This document shows, one piece after another, positions 10,790 through 21,080 of a stretch of DNA of 64,000 bases. The notes under the pieces are model-generated. The model worked only from the letters and a program-made list of their open reading frames with translations, did no database searches and had not been told where the DNA came from. A program made the position numbers and the translations under genes. Numbering within the stretch: the first letter of the stretch is position 1; each line of letters opens with the position of its first letter. The DNA comes from Neoceratodus forsteri (Eukaryota; Chordata; Ceratodontiformes; Ceratodontidae): assembly GCA_016271365.2 (NCBI GenBank), contig CM028130.1, forward strand, positions 467,141,501 through 467,205,500, read 5' to 3'.

Positions 10790-12520
10790 AGAAGGGGGAA
10801 AAAAACTTTTATAGGTACATTAGGGAGCAAAGAAAGACTAAGGCAGGGATACTGAGGCTGAATAAAGAGGAAGGTGGTTGGGCAGAGAGCGACAGTGAAA
10901 AAGCAGGGATACTGAATGAATACTTCTGTTCAGTAGTCACAATGGAAAAGTGATTTGGTGATACCAAATCCAGTAAATAGAAGCACTCTGGATAGGGGGT
11001 TGATATTAGTCCTTTCACAGAAGAAAGGGTTCTGAAAGAACTCTTAAAACTGAAGGTGGATAAAGCAATGGGGCCTGATGGGATTCACCCCAGAATTCTA
11101 AAAGAACTAAGGGAAGAACTAGTAACACCAATGACTACCCTTTTTAATAAATCATGGGAGGATGGTGTGGTACCTGAGGACTGGAGGACAGCAGATGTGA
11201 TTCCCCTTCACAAAAGAGGGAGCAAGACAGAGGCAGGAAACTACAGTCCTGTCAGTTTGACCTCAGTGGTAGGGAAAATGCTGAAATCACTTCTGAAGGA
11301 AAGAATTGTTGAGTACCTAGAGGCTAGTGGGGCACAGGACCCTAGGCAGCATAGATTCACAGCGGGAAGGTCATATCAGACAAATCTAATTGATTTCTTT
11401 GACTGGGTGACCAAAGTAGTAGACCAGGGAGGGGCTGTGGACATGGCGTACCTAGACTTTAGCAAAGCATTTGACACAGTCCTGCACAAAAGATTAATAA
11501 ACAAATTAGCCAGCCTGGGAGTGGGTCACAGGGTGGTAGCCTGGGTAAAACACTGGCTGGACAACAGGACACAGCGGGTAATAGTAAATGGAGTCCACAG
11601 TGAAGAAAGGGGGGTTGCTAGTGGGGTACCGCAGGGTTCAATACTTGGGCTGGTCCTTTTTAATGTCTTTATAAGTGACATTGCAGAGGGACTGGAAGGG
11701 AAAGTATGTCTCTTTGCAGATGACACAAAGATCTGCAACAGGGCTGATACGCAAGGTGGGGTGGAAAGGATGAAAAGGGACTTGGCAAGGTTGGAGGAAT
11801 GGTCAAATGCATGGCAGCTTAGATTCAATGCAAAGAAATGCAAAGTAATGCACCTGGGAAACAAAAACCCTGGGGAAGAGTACATAATGGGGGGTGAGAT
11901 ACTAACAACAACAAAAATGGAAAGGGACCTGGTGGTAGTCATATCAGGTGACCTAAAGGTGGGCCAGCAATGTGATAAGGTAGTAAGGAGGGCTGGGGGG
12001 ATAATGGGATGCATAGGGAGAGGCATCACCAGTAGAAAACAAGAGGTTGTTATCCCTCTGTACAGACAGTTGGTAAGACCACATCTGGAGTACTGTGCAC
12101 AGTTGTGGAGACCCCACCTCTGCAAAGACATAGACAGGGTGGATGCTGTCCACAGGAGGGCAACCAAAATGGTGCAGGGTCTGCACCAGAAGACATATGA
12201 AGAAAGACTAAAGGAGTTTAAGATGTATAGCCTCGAGGAAAGGAGGGAGGGGGGGACATGATAGAAACTTTCAAATACATCAAGGGAATCAGCAAAGTCC
12301 AAGAGGGTAGCATCTTTCAGAAGAAGAGATATGCAAGAACAAGGGGGCACAATTTGAGATAGAGGGGGACGGCTCAGAGGTAATGTGAGGAAGTATTTCT
12401 TCACAGAGAGGGTTGTAGATGCATGGAACGGCCTTCCTGAGGAGGTTGTAGAGTCAAAAACAGTGGGGGAATTCAAGAATGCATGGAACAGACATAAGGC
12501 AATTCTAGTGGGGGGGTAGG
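10790..12520 (+). pseudogene. CR1-C ORF2 remnant with near-intact RT
   Basis: The uninterrupted part (11056-12261, 401 codons) covers most of the reverse transcriptase. It has DKAMGPDGIHPRILKEL at its start, then NYSPVSLTSVVGKML, then QHRFTAGRSYQTNLIDFF. Motif A is AYLDFSKAFDTV (about 11445-11480), motif B is GVPQGSILGLVLFNVFISD (about 11620-11680), and motif C is FADDTKICN (FADD codons at 11713-11724). Both catalytic Asp blocks are intact. QLRFNAKKCKVMHLG and the [17 protein letters not shown] thumb follow. A frameshift near 12250 separates this from the C-terminal DMIETFKYIKGISKV block. A stop at about 10950 separates it from the linker, so it is not functional as a whole. Family role: copies CR1 RNA into the genome. 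Confidence 0.88.
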
Positions 12521-12528
12521 AGGAAGTA

Positions 12529-12823
12529 CAGTACAAGTCACATTAAACTGTTCCTTCAATGAGTTGCTTTAGCATTTCTGAATGAGTTGCATAAGTGTTG
12601 CTGGATCCAGCACAAAGCATTGCACAAACTGTTTCTTAAGAGTTAAAATGCAGCTTTGGATTGCACTGTGACCGGACTGCAGATGCATTCCAACTGAGCT
12701 GCAAAAACATTTTACAAACATTGCTGTTCAGCTGGTTAAGCAATGAAAAATAATGCATTGCCAACTGTAAAAAACAATGGTAAACCAACTCATTGATGGA
12801 ACAGTTTAATGTGACTTGTACTG
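12529..12823. mobile_element. 295-bp MITE with ~38-bp terminal inverted repeats (Tc1/mariner-like)
   Basis: The left end (12529-12566) starts CAGTACAAGTCACATT. The right end (12786-12823) is its reverse complement with a single mismatch over 38 bases; weaker matching continues about 10 bases further. A TA dinucleotide lies directly outside each end (12527-12528 and 12824-12825), as expected for the TA duplication of Tc1/mariner elements. The interior has no coding capacity. It interrupts the 3' UTR of CR1-C, so it is younger than that insertion. Confidence 0.85.
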
Positions 12824-12927
12824 TAGGCTGTTAGTTAACTAGGATCTGCAACTTATCCGTTAGGTAGGGAAATGGGCAGACTAGGTGGGCCAAGCGGTCC
12901 TTATCTGCCACCAAATTCTGTTTCTAT

Positions 12928-15900
12928 GAAAGGGTGGTGGAGAGGTGATATACTGCAGCATTATTGCATTGTGTCCTGGCTGGTGCCACTGTGCTTCTTT
13001 ATGGAAAGGGTGGTGGATGGGTGATATATTGCAGCATTACTGTACTGCATCCTGGCTGGCACCTCTGTGCTTCTTTTCAGAAAGGGTGGTGAGCAAGGGA
13101 CATACTGCAGCATTATTGCATTGTGTTCTGACTGGTGCCGCTGTACTTCTTTACTGAACGGGTGGAGGACAGGTGATATACTGCAGCATTATTGCATCGC
13201 GTCCTGGCTGGTGCTGATGTGCTTGTTTGCAGAAAGGATGGTAAGCAGATAATATACTGCAGCATTACTGCATTGTATCCTGCCTGGTGCTGCTGTACTT
13301 CTTTACAGAAAGGGTGGTGAGCAGGTGATATACTGCAGAATTACTGCATTGTATCCTGCCTGATTCTGCTGTACTTCTTTACAGAAAGGGTGGTGAGCAG
13401 GTTATATACTGCAGCATTACTGCATTGCATCCTGCCTGATTCTGCTGTATTTCTTTACAGAAAGGGTAGTGAGCAGGTGATATACTGTAACATTACTGCA
13501 CTGTGTCCTGCCGGATACTGCTGTACTTCTTTATGGAAAGGGTGGTGAGCAGGTGATATACTGCAGCATTACTGCATTGTTTCCTGCCTGATGCTGCTGC
13601 TGTACATCTTTACAGAAAGTGTGTTGAGCAGGTGATATACTGCAGCATTACTACACTATGTTCTGCCTGATGCTGCTGTACTTCTTTACAGAATGGGTGG
13701 TGAGCAGGTGATGTACTGCAGTATTACTGCATTGTGTTCTGCCTGATGCTGCTGTACTTCTTTACAGAAAGGGTGGTGAGCAGGTGATATACTGCAGCAT
13801 TACTGTGTTGTGTCCTGCCTGGTGCTGTTGTTCTTCTTTACAGAGAGGGTAGTTTGCAGGTGATATGCTGCACCATTACTGCATTATGTCCTGCCTGGTG
13901 CTGCTGTACTTCTTTACAGAAAGAGTGGTGGACAGGTGATATACTGCAGCATTATTGCACTGTGTCCTGGCTGGTGCCACTGTACTTCTTCACAGAAAGG
14001 GTGGTGGACAGGTAATGTACTGCAGCATTACTGCATTGCGTCCTGCCTGATTCTGCTGTACTTCTTTACAGAAAGGGTAGTGAGCAGATGATATACTGCA
14101 GCATTACTGCACTGTGTCCTGCCTGATGCTACTATACTTCTTTTCAGAAAGGGTGGTGAGCAGGTTATATACTGCAGCATTACTGCATAGTGTCCTGCCT
14201 GATGCTGCTGAACTTCTTTATGAAAAGGGTGGTGAGCAGGTGATATACTGCAGCATTACTGCATTGTGTTCTGCCTGATGTTGCTGTACTGCTTTACAGA
14301 AAGGGTGGTGAGCGGGTGATATACTGCAGCATTACTGCACTGTGTCCTGCCTGATGCTACTATACTTCTTTACAGAAAGAGTGGTGGACAGGTGATATAC
14401 TGCAGCATTATTGCATTGTGTCCTGGCTGGTGCTGCTGTACTTCTTCACAGAAAGGGTGGTGGATGGGTGATATACTGCAGCATTACTGCATTGTGTTCT
14501 GCCTGGTGCTGCTGTACTTCTTTACAGAAAGGGTGGTGAGCAGATGATATGCTGCAGCATTACTGTGTTGTGTCCTGCCTGGTTCTGTTGTACTTCTTTA
14601 CAGAAAGGGTGGTGAGCAGAAGATATACTGCAGCATTACTGCTTTTTGTCTTGCCTGGTGCTGCTGTATTTCTTTACAGAAAGGGTGGTGTGCAGGTGAT
14701 ATACTGCCACATTACTGCATTATGTCCTGCCTGATGCTGCTGCTGTACTTCTTTAAAGAGAGGGTGGTGGATAGGAGATATACTACAGCATCACTGCATT
14801 GTGTCCTGCCTGGTGCTGCTGTGCTTGTTTACAGAGAGGGTAGTGGACAGGTGACACACTGCAGCATTATTGCATTGTGTCCTGCAAGGTGCTGCTGCAC
14901 TTCTTTACAGAGAGGGTGCTGACCAGGTGAGATACTGCAGCATTACTGTATTGCATCCTGCAAGGTGCTTCTGTGCTTCTTTACTGAAAGGGTGGTGGAC
15001 AGGTGATATACTGCAGCATTATTGCATTGCGTCCTGGCTGGTGCAGATGTGCTTCTTTACAGAAAGGGTGGTGAGCAGGTGATATACTGCAGCATTATTG
15101 CCATGCATCCTGGCTGATGCTGCTGTGCTTCTTTACAGAATGGGTGGTGGACAGGTGATATACTGCAGCATTATTGCATTGTGTCCTGGCTGGTGCCACT
15201 GTACTTCTTCACAGAAAGGGTGGTGGACGGGTGATATACTGCAGCATTATTGCATTGTGTCCTGGCTGGTGCCGCTGTACTTCTTCACAGAAAGGGTGGT
15301 GGACAGGTAATGTACTGCAGCATTACTGCATTGCGTCCTGCCTGATTCTGCTGTACTTCTTTACAGAAAGGGTAGTGAGCAGGTGATACACTGCAGCATT
15401 ACTGCACTGTGTCCTGCCTGATGCTACTATACTTCTTTTCAGAAAGGGTGGTGAGCAGGTTATATACTGCAGCATTACTGCATAGTGTCCTGCCTGATGC
15501 TGCTGTACTTCTTTACAGAAAGAGTGGTGGACAGGTGATATACTGCAGCATTATTGCATTGTGTCCTGGCTGGTGCCGCTGTACTTCTTCACAGAAAGGG
15601 TGGTGGACGGGTGATATACTGCAGCATTATTGCATTGTGTCCTGGCTGGTGCCACTGTACTTCTTCACAGAAAGGGTGGTGGACAGGTAATGTACTGCAG
15701 CATTACTGCACCGTGTCCTGCCTGATGCTACTATACTTCTTTTCAGAAAGGGTGGTGAGCAGGTTATATACTGCAGCATTACTGCATAGTGTCCTGCCTG
15801 ATGCTGCTGTACTTCTTTATGGAAAGGGTGGTGAGCAGGTGATATACTGCAGCATTACTGTGTTGTGTCCTGCCTGGTGCTGTTGTTCTTCTTTACAGAG

Positions 15901-17970
15901 AGGGTAGTTTGCAGGTAATATACTGCACCATTACTGCATTATGTCCTGCCTGGTGCTGCTGTACTTCTTTACAGAAAGAGTGGTGGAAAGGTGATATACT
16001 GCAGCATTATTGCACTGTGTCCTGGCTGGTGCCGCTGTACTTCTTCACAGAAAGGGTGGTGGACGGGTGATATACTGCAGCATTATTGCATTATGTCCTG
16101 GCTGGTGCCACTGTACTTCTTCACAGAAAGGGTGGTGGACAGGTAATGTACTGCAGCATTACTGCATTGCGTCCTGCCTGATTCTGCTGTACTTCTTTAC
16201 AGAAAGGGTAGTGAGCAGGTGATATACTGCAGCATTACTGCACTGTGTCCTGCCTGATGCTACTATACTTCTTTTCAGAAAGGGTGGTGAGCAGGTTATA
16301 TACTGCAGCATTACTGCATAGTGTCCTGCCTGATGCTGCTGTACTTCTTTATGGAAAGGGTGGTGAGCAGGTGATATACTGCAGCATTACTGCATTGTGT
16401 TCTGCTTGATGTTGCTGTACTGCTTTACAGAAAGGGTGGTGAGCGGGTGATATACTGCAGCATTACTGCACTGTGTCCTGCCTGATGCTACTATACTTCT
16501 TTACAGAAAGAGTGGTGGACAGGTGATATACTGCAGCATTATTGCATTGTGTCCTGGCTGGTGCCGCTGTACTTCTTCACAGAAAGGGTGGTGGATGGGT
16601 GATATACTGCAGCATTACTGCATTGTGTTCTGCCTGGTGCTGCTGTACTTCTTTACAGAAAGGGTGGTGAGCAGATGGTATACTGCAGCATTACTGTGTT
16701 GTGTCCTGCCTGGTGCTGTTGTACTTCTTTACAGAAAGGGTGGTGAGCAGAAGATATACTGCAGCATTACTGCTTTTTGTCTTGCCTGGTGCTGCTGTAC
16801 TTCTTTACAGAAAGGGTGGTGTGCAGGTGATATACTGCCACATTACTGCATTATGTCCTGCCTGATGCTGCTGCTGTACTTCTTTAAAGAGAGGGTGGTG
16901 GATAGGAGATATACTACAGCATCACTGCATTGTGTCCTGCCTGGTGCTGCTGTGCTTGTTTACAGAGAGGGTAGTGGACAGGTGATACACTGCAGCATTA
17001 TTGCATTGTGTCCTGCAAGGTGCTGCTGCACTTCTTTACAGAGAGGGTGCTGACCAGGTGAGATACTGCAGCATTACTGTATTGCATCCTGCAAGGTGCC
17101 TCTGTGCTTCTTTACTGAAAGGGTGGTGGACAGGTGATATACTGCAGCATTATTGCATTGCATCCTGGCTGGTACAGATGTGCTTCTTTACAGAAAGGGT
17201 GGTGAGCAGGTGATATACTGCAGCATTATTGCCATGCATCCTGGCCGATGCTGCTGTGCTTTTTTACAGAATGGGTGGTGGACAGGTGATATACTGCAGC
17301 ATTATTGCATTGTGTCCTGGCTGGTGCTGCTGTACTTCTTTACAGAAAGGGTGGTGAGCAGATGATATACTGCAGCATTACTGTGTTGTGTCCTGCCTGG
17401 TGCTGTTGTTCTTCTTTACAGAGAGGGTAGTTTGCAGGTGATATACTGCACCATTACTGCATTGTGTCCTGCCTGGTGCTGCTGTACTTCTTCACAGAAA
17501 GGGTGCTGGATGGGTGATATACTGCAGCATTACTGCATTTTGTCCTGCCTGGCTGCTGTACTTCTTTACAGAGAGTGTAGTGGACAGGTGATATCCTGCA
17601 GAATTACTGCATTGCATCCTGCCTGGTACTGCAGAACGTCTTTACAGAAAGGGTGGTAAGCAGATGATATACTGCAGCATTATTGCATTGTGACCTGGCT
17701 GGTGCCACTGTACTTCTTCACAGAAAGGGTGGTGGATTAGTGATATACTGCAGTATTACTGCATTGTGTCCTGCCTGGTGGTGCTGTACTTCTTTACAGA
17801 GAGTGTGGTGGATAGGTGATATACTGCAGCATTACTGCATTGCATCCTGCCTGGTACTGCAGATCTTCTTTACAGAAAGGGTGGTGAGCAGGTGATATAC
17901 TGCAGCATTACTGCATTGTGTCTTGCCTGGTGCTGCTTTACTTCTTTACAGGAATGGTGGTGAGCAGGTG
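12928..17970 (+). repeat. Satellite B, right block (76-bp unit, with higher-order repeats)
   Basis: This continues the 76-base array for about 66 more copies. Sub-variants recur in blocks. The rare 'tgctttttgtctt' unit is at about 14639 and 16770 (2131 bases, 28 units apart), and the 'gccatgcatcctggc' variant at about 15100 and 17231 has the same spacing. Both also occur in the left block, at about 9823 and 10281, at a spacing close to 35 units once CR1-C is removed. Shorter internal duplications of 5 and 6 units are seen around 15174, 15554 and 16010. The array thus expanded by multi-unit duplication. Confidence 0.92.
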
Positions 17971-18118
17971 AAACTATCTACCTGGGCAGTAAGTTACATA
18001 GAGATGGTTACAGGTTTCACTAGAAGGTGAGGCAAACAAACTGGAATATTGAAAGTGACATGGGGGAAGGAGGGTCAAACTTGACTCATTTGACTAACAA
18101 AGCAATGCTACAAGTTTG

Positions 18119-18486
18119 GAGTACTGCATGTAGGGGCTACCAGGGCTAGACTGGTACTGCATATAGGTGCTACCAGTGCTAGAGTGATACTGCATATAGG
18201 GGCTACCAGTACTAGACTGGTACTCCAAATAGGGGCTACCAGTGCTGGATTGGGACTGCATATTGGGGCTACCAATTCTAGACTGGTACTGCAGATAGGA
18301 GCTACCAGTGCTAGACTGCTACTGCAGATAGGGGCTACCAGTGCTAGGCTGGTACTTCATACTGGGGCTAACAGTGCTAGACTGGTTCTGTATAATAGGG
18401 GCTACCAGTGCTAGACTGGTACTACATAAAGGGGCTACCAGTGCTAGATTGGTACGGCATACTGGGGCTACCAGTTCTAGGCAGGT
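18119..18486 (+). repeat. Satellite C: about 11 copies of a 33-bp unit
   Basis: The unit is roughly 'gtactgcatataggggct' plus 'accagtgctagactg', 33 bases. Since 33 is divisible by three, one frame stays open and reads an 11-residue periodic peptide (LVLQIGATSAR-like); I regard this as a by-product. A CR1-like 3' tail follows at once. It lies about 150 bases after the end of satellite B. Confidence 0.88.
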
Positions 18487-18563
18487 GGAATCTAAGATGG
18501 GGAACAGGCAGACTGGATGGACTGAAGGTATTTTTCTGGCTGTAAAATTTTCTTTCTATGTTT
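18487..18563 (+). mobile_element. CR1 3'-tail fragment
   Basis: The text 'aggcagactggatggactg' followed by 'tttctttctatgtttc' matches the terminal part seen at the ends of CR1-B and CR1-C (gggcagactggatgggcc ... ttctatgtttct). No coding part precedes it; satellite C abuts directly. Confidence 0.55.
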
Positions 18564-20095
18564 CAAGTGTTAAAGTGTTAAAGTGAGGCAGCCTGCCCTT
18601 AGTATAACTTTTAATGTATGCAAAAGTAACAGAGGGAGGAAGGGCTGTGAAAAGAATACATGAAAACCTCAAGTGATTAATATCGAAGCGATGCCTGTGT
18701 GGGCAGCATCTGTGAGTACGGAGGTGGGAAACTCCAATTAATTCCTGCAGAAGAGAGAAAAGGAGTGTTTCCCTGGATACCAAGGCAGCAGGCAATATCA
18801 TAATCAGGGCTAAATGCCTCAGAATGTCACCCGCTCTGTCCCCCGCTGAGAGCAGACACAAGCTCCTGGAATTTGGTTGCTTTTAACCCCATATTCCTCC
18901 ACTGTATGAGGCAGCTGGCTCCCAGAAGGGAGGTTTTCAACTGCCGCAATACTGCTATTAGATTGCCATTACTGTCTGAGATAAGAAATATTTTCATGTC
19001 ATAGAACAGTGAATGTGGTAAATGTGTCAGGGTCGATTTCTCTTTTTCAACTGAGAACTTTGCTCAGAATCCTCATGGGAACCATCACCTTAGGCTTTAT
19101 ATTCTCTCTGTGCATTCAGCATCTGGAACAACATGCTGCAAATACTAGGCACACCACAGGTGTATGTGTACTTGTTAACAGTTCAGATCTCCAAAGAAGA
19201 GTGCGAGTTTCAAGATGGGGCTGAAGACAAGGAGTCAAATATTGTGACTTCAGATTGTAATTGGTTCATATCGATTGACACACCCTTTAGATTATCACAT
19301 GTTTACACTTAACATTAGAAACATCTTCATCAGTTTATAGCAACCAGTTCAGAAATACGTCATGCTGGTTAAGTGACTTAATCTTTCTGAAGAGGCCATT
19401 TTATATTACGGTTAAGTGATAAAATGTTACGACTTCTAAAAGCACTGTAGAAAGGAATGAGTTTTTCATGAAATAATCTCCTACACAAATGTGGGTCACT
19501 TGACCACTAGAAAGATTTTCAAAAGTAGCTATAAGGCTATGACAAAAACTATGTTTATTCTCTGCTTGATAGGGTCTGGATAGTTGCTATTTATAATAAG
19601 GTGGAGTGGGCGAGTTAATTAAATAAACAGTGTCACCCTGGCAAGACCTTTATCCATGACACCAATTTAAGGAAAATTTCTAACCTTTCAAGAATTCTAA
19701 GCCTATTTACAGTACCATATAATTCTTTTGCAACAGCACCTTGCTTTCTTTTTCTGTCTTTCTGCTCTTGCTTTACCCTGGCCTGACCAATCTACTGCCT
19801 GTCCTCTGTCTATCACCCTACTGATCCAGTCAGAAAACAAATATTAGGCTGCTCTTGCATGATCTCCCTGACAAAAACACATGCTGCTTGCTGTCCTCCA
19901 GTCTCTTGTGCAGGAGTTAAATTGAAAATGTTTAGGTAAGGGAGCCCTCCCAGGCTCCCATCTAGATTTCTAGGTGGTGTAAGTCTCTTATAGTAGTCAG
20001 CGGAGAAAGGTGACAGGAGGTGGAACTGAGTTCCTGTGGGCTCCTGCTCAATTTAGCCCCCACAGTTTCTTCTAAGTAGGTCACCAGATGTTTTT
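18564..20095. other. Single-copy-looking DNA; no gene recognised
   Basis: No CR1, satellite or transposase similarity is visible. The open frames are short and unlike known proteins. The sub-region 18650-18890 has balanced composition and looks different from the repeats around it (listed separately). The rest is AT-rich with no structure that I can interpret. Confidence 0.5.
18650..18890. promoter_or_regulatory. Candidate conserved non-coding island 1
   Basis: High-complexity, non-repetitive text with no coding frame, including CCAATTAATT at 18734-18743, a homeodomain-type TAATTA-like core. It sits in one of the few repeat-free stretches. Conservation is inferred from texture only and has not been seen by comparison. 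Confidence 0.25.
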
Positions 20096-20745
20096 TTTGA
20101 AACATAGAAACATAGAAGTAGATGGCAGAAAAACACCATTGGTCTGTTTAGCCTCCCCATAACACACTATCCTGCCCAAAGACCTTGTGTCTCTATGGGG
20201 TTTGTGCCAACCCTATTTGCTCCCATGTTTCTTTTCTCTCTGCTACTCCCTGGCTGACTATTAAGCCCTTAACTATGTCCCAACTGTGTCTGAAGCTGTT
20301 AACTGTCTTGGTGCCTACCACCTCAGCTCCCAGGCTGTTCCATGGCTCTACCATTCTCTGTAAAAAAAAGTCCTCACACCCCCTCCAGAATTTCCCTCCC
20401 TCCAGCTTCAACTCATCGCCCTGTATTCTAGATTCATTATTCCTTTTGAATAGCTCCTTGCAGTTTACCTTGTTCATTCCTTTCAGGAACTTGAAGGTCT
20501 CAGTCATGTCGCACCTCTCTTCTCTGGCCTGCAGTGAGTAAGTGTTCGATGTCCTAAGCCAACCCTCATTGAAACCGCCCAGCTGGCCCTGAATCATTTT
20601 CTTACTCTGCACTAAAATAGGCACAGTACTCTAGGCATGGCCTTACCAGGGATCTACAGGGAGGTAGTAATGCCCCCTTCTCCTATTACTGACCCCCCTC
20701 CTAATACATCCCAACATCCTGGTTGCCTTACTGTAAGCCTTGTTT
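20096..20745 (-). mobile_element. CR1-type LINE, copy D (3' fragment, minus strand)
   Basis: In plus-strand reading it opens with the reversed CR1 tail ('gaaacatagaaacatagaa', 20099-20118) and the reversed 3' UTR, followed by C-terminal ORF2 coding text. The minus strand encodes REERCDMTETFKFLKGMNKV and KLEGGKFWRGCEDFFLQRMV, the CR1 C-terminus. It is truncated at about 20745, so only the last ~650 bases were retained. Confidence 0.8.
20193..20624 (-). pseudogene. CR1-D ORF2 C-terminal remnant
   Basis: An open stretch of 143 codons covers the C-terminal region of CR1 ORF2. It has the block D-M-T-E-T-F-K-F-L-K-G-M-N-K-V, the charged region before FFLQRMVEPWNSLGAEVV and the last conserved helix TVNSFRHSW. 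No catalytic domain is present. The C-terminal region of CR1 ORF2 is thought to bind the element's own RNA. It is a dead fragment. Confidence 0.75.
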
Positions 20746-21080
20746 CATCAGATAGTTAAAGGAAGTCGTTTATGAGGAGATTGTTTCCTCTGTCAAGCTT
20801 GGTGGGAGAAACTCCAGGATGCTAAGGGTTTTACTAATACTTTATAATCTTCCCCATTTAGTAGTGAGACACTGGCCTGTGGTTACAGCTGTCCAATAAA
20901 TCTTTATCAGTTATAGATAACGCAGGGATGATGGCCTCTCTCATCATAGAACCTCAAGGTTCTTGGGTCTTCAAGGACTCTCTGCTCCGTTGATTAAACA
21001 AGTGTAAACCTCTTTTCTTATATGTAATTTTACCTTTGTTGGCAACACTTATGCATTTTACAATTCCTGTAATTTGTTTA
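20746..21080. other. Intervening DNA; nothing recognised
   Basis: About 335 bases between two minus-strand CR1 copies, AT-rich, with no open frame of note and no repeat similarity that I can see. Confidence 0.4.

Larger units (their letters stand above)
10778..12927 (+). mobile_element. CR1-type LINE, copy C, inserted in satellite B
   Basis: A 5'-truncated CR1 starting in the ORF2 linker (LVKKGEKNFYRYIREQRK at about 10790) and ending at 'ccttatctgccaccaaatt' followed by 'ctgtttctatg' near 12927. The left flank ends in satellite text 'cttctttactga' and the right flank resumes with 'aaagggtggtgga', so the insertion splits one satellite unit. Removing it rejoins the 76-bp repeat. The element is interrupted near its 3' end by a 295-bp MITE (12529-12823). 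It is the best-preserved CR1 coding copy in the window. Confidence 0.9.

Noticed and set aside
11056..12261. Host gene with reverse-transcriptase domain
   Set aside because: Flanked by CR1 linker and 3' UTR with CR1 tail and inserted in a satellite; it is a transposon copy.
9499..17895. Many overlapping ~70-117 codon frames with repeated FFTERVV/GDILQHYC peptides, as a possible repeat-protein gene
   Set aside because: They follow from a 76-bp tandem repeat that cycles through all three frames; there is no start-stop logic, splice signal or codon bias.
18184..18414. 11-residue periodic peptide (LVLQIGATSAR-like)
   Set aside because: Product of a 33-bp satellite whose length is a multiple of three; it has no gene context.
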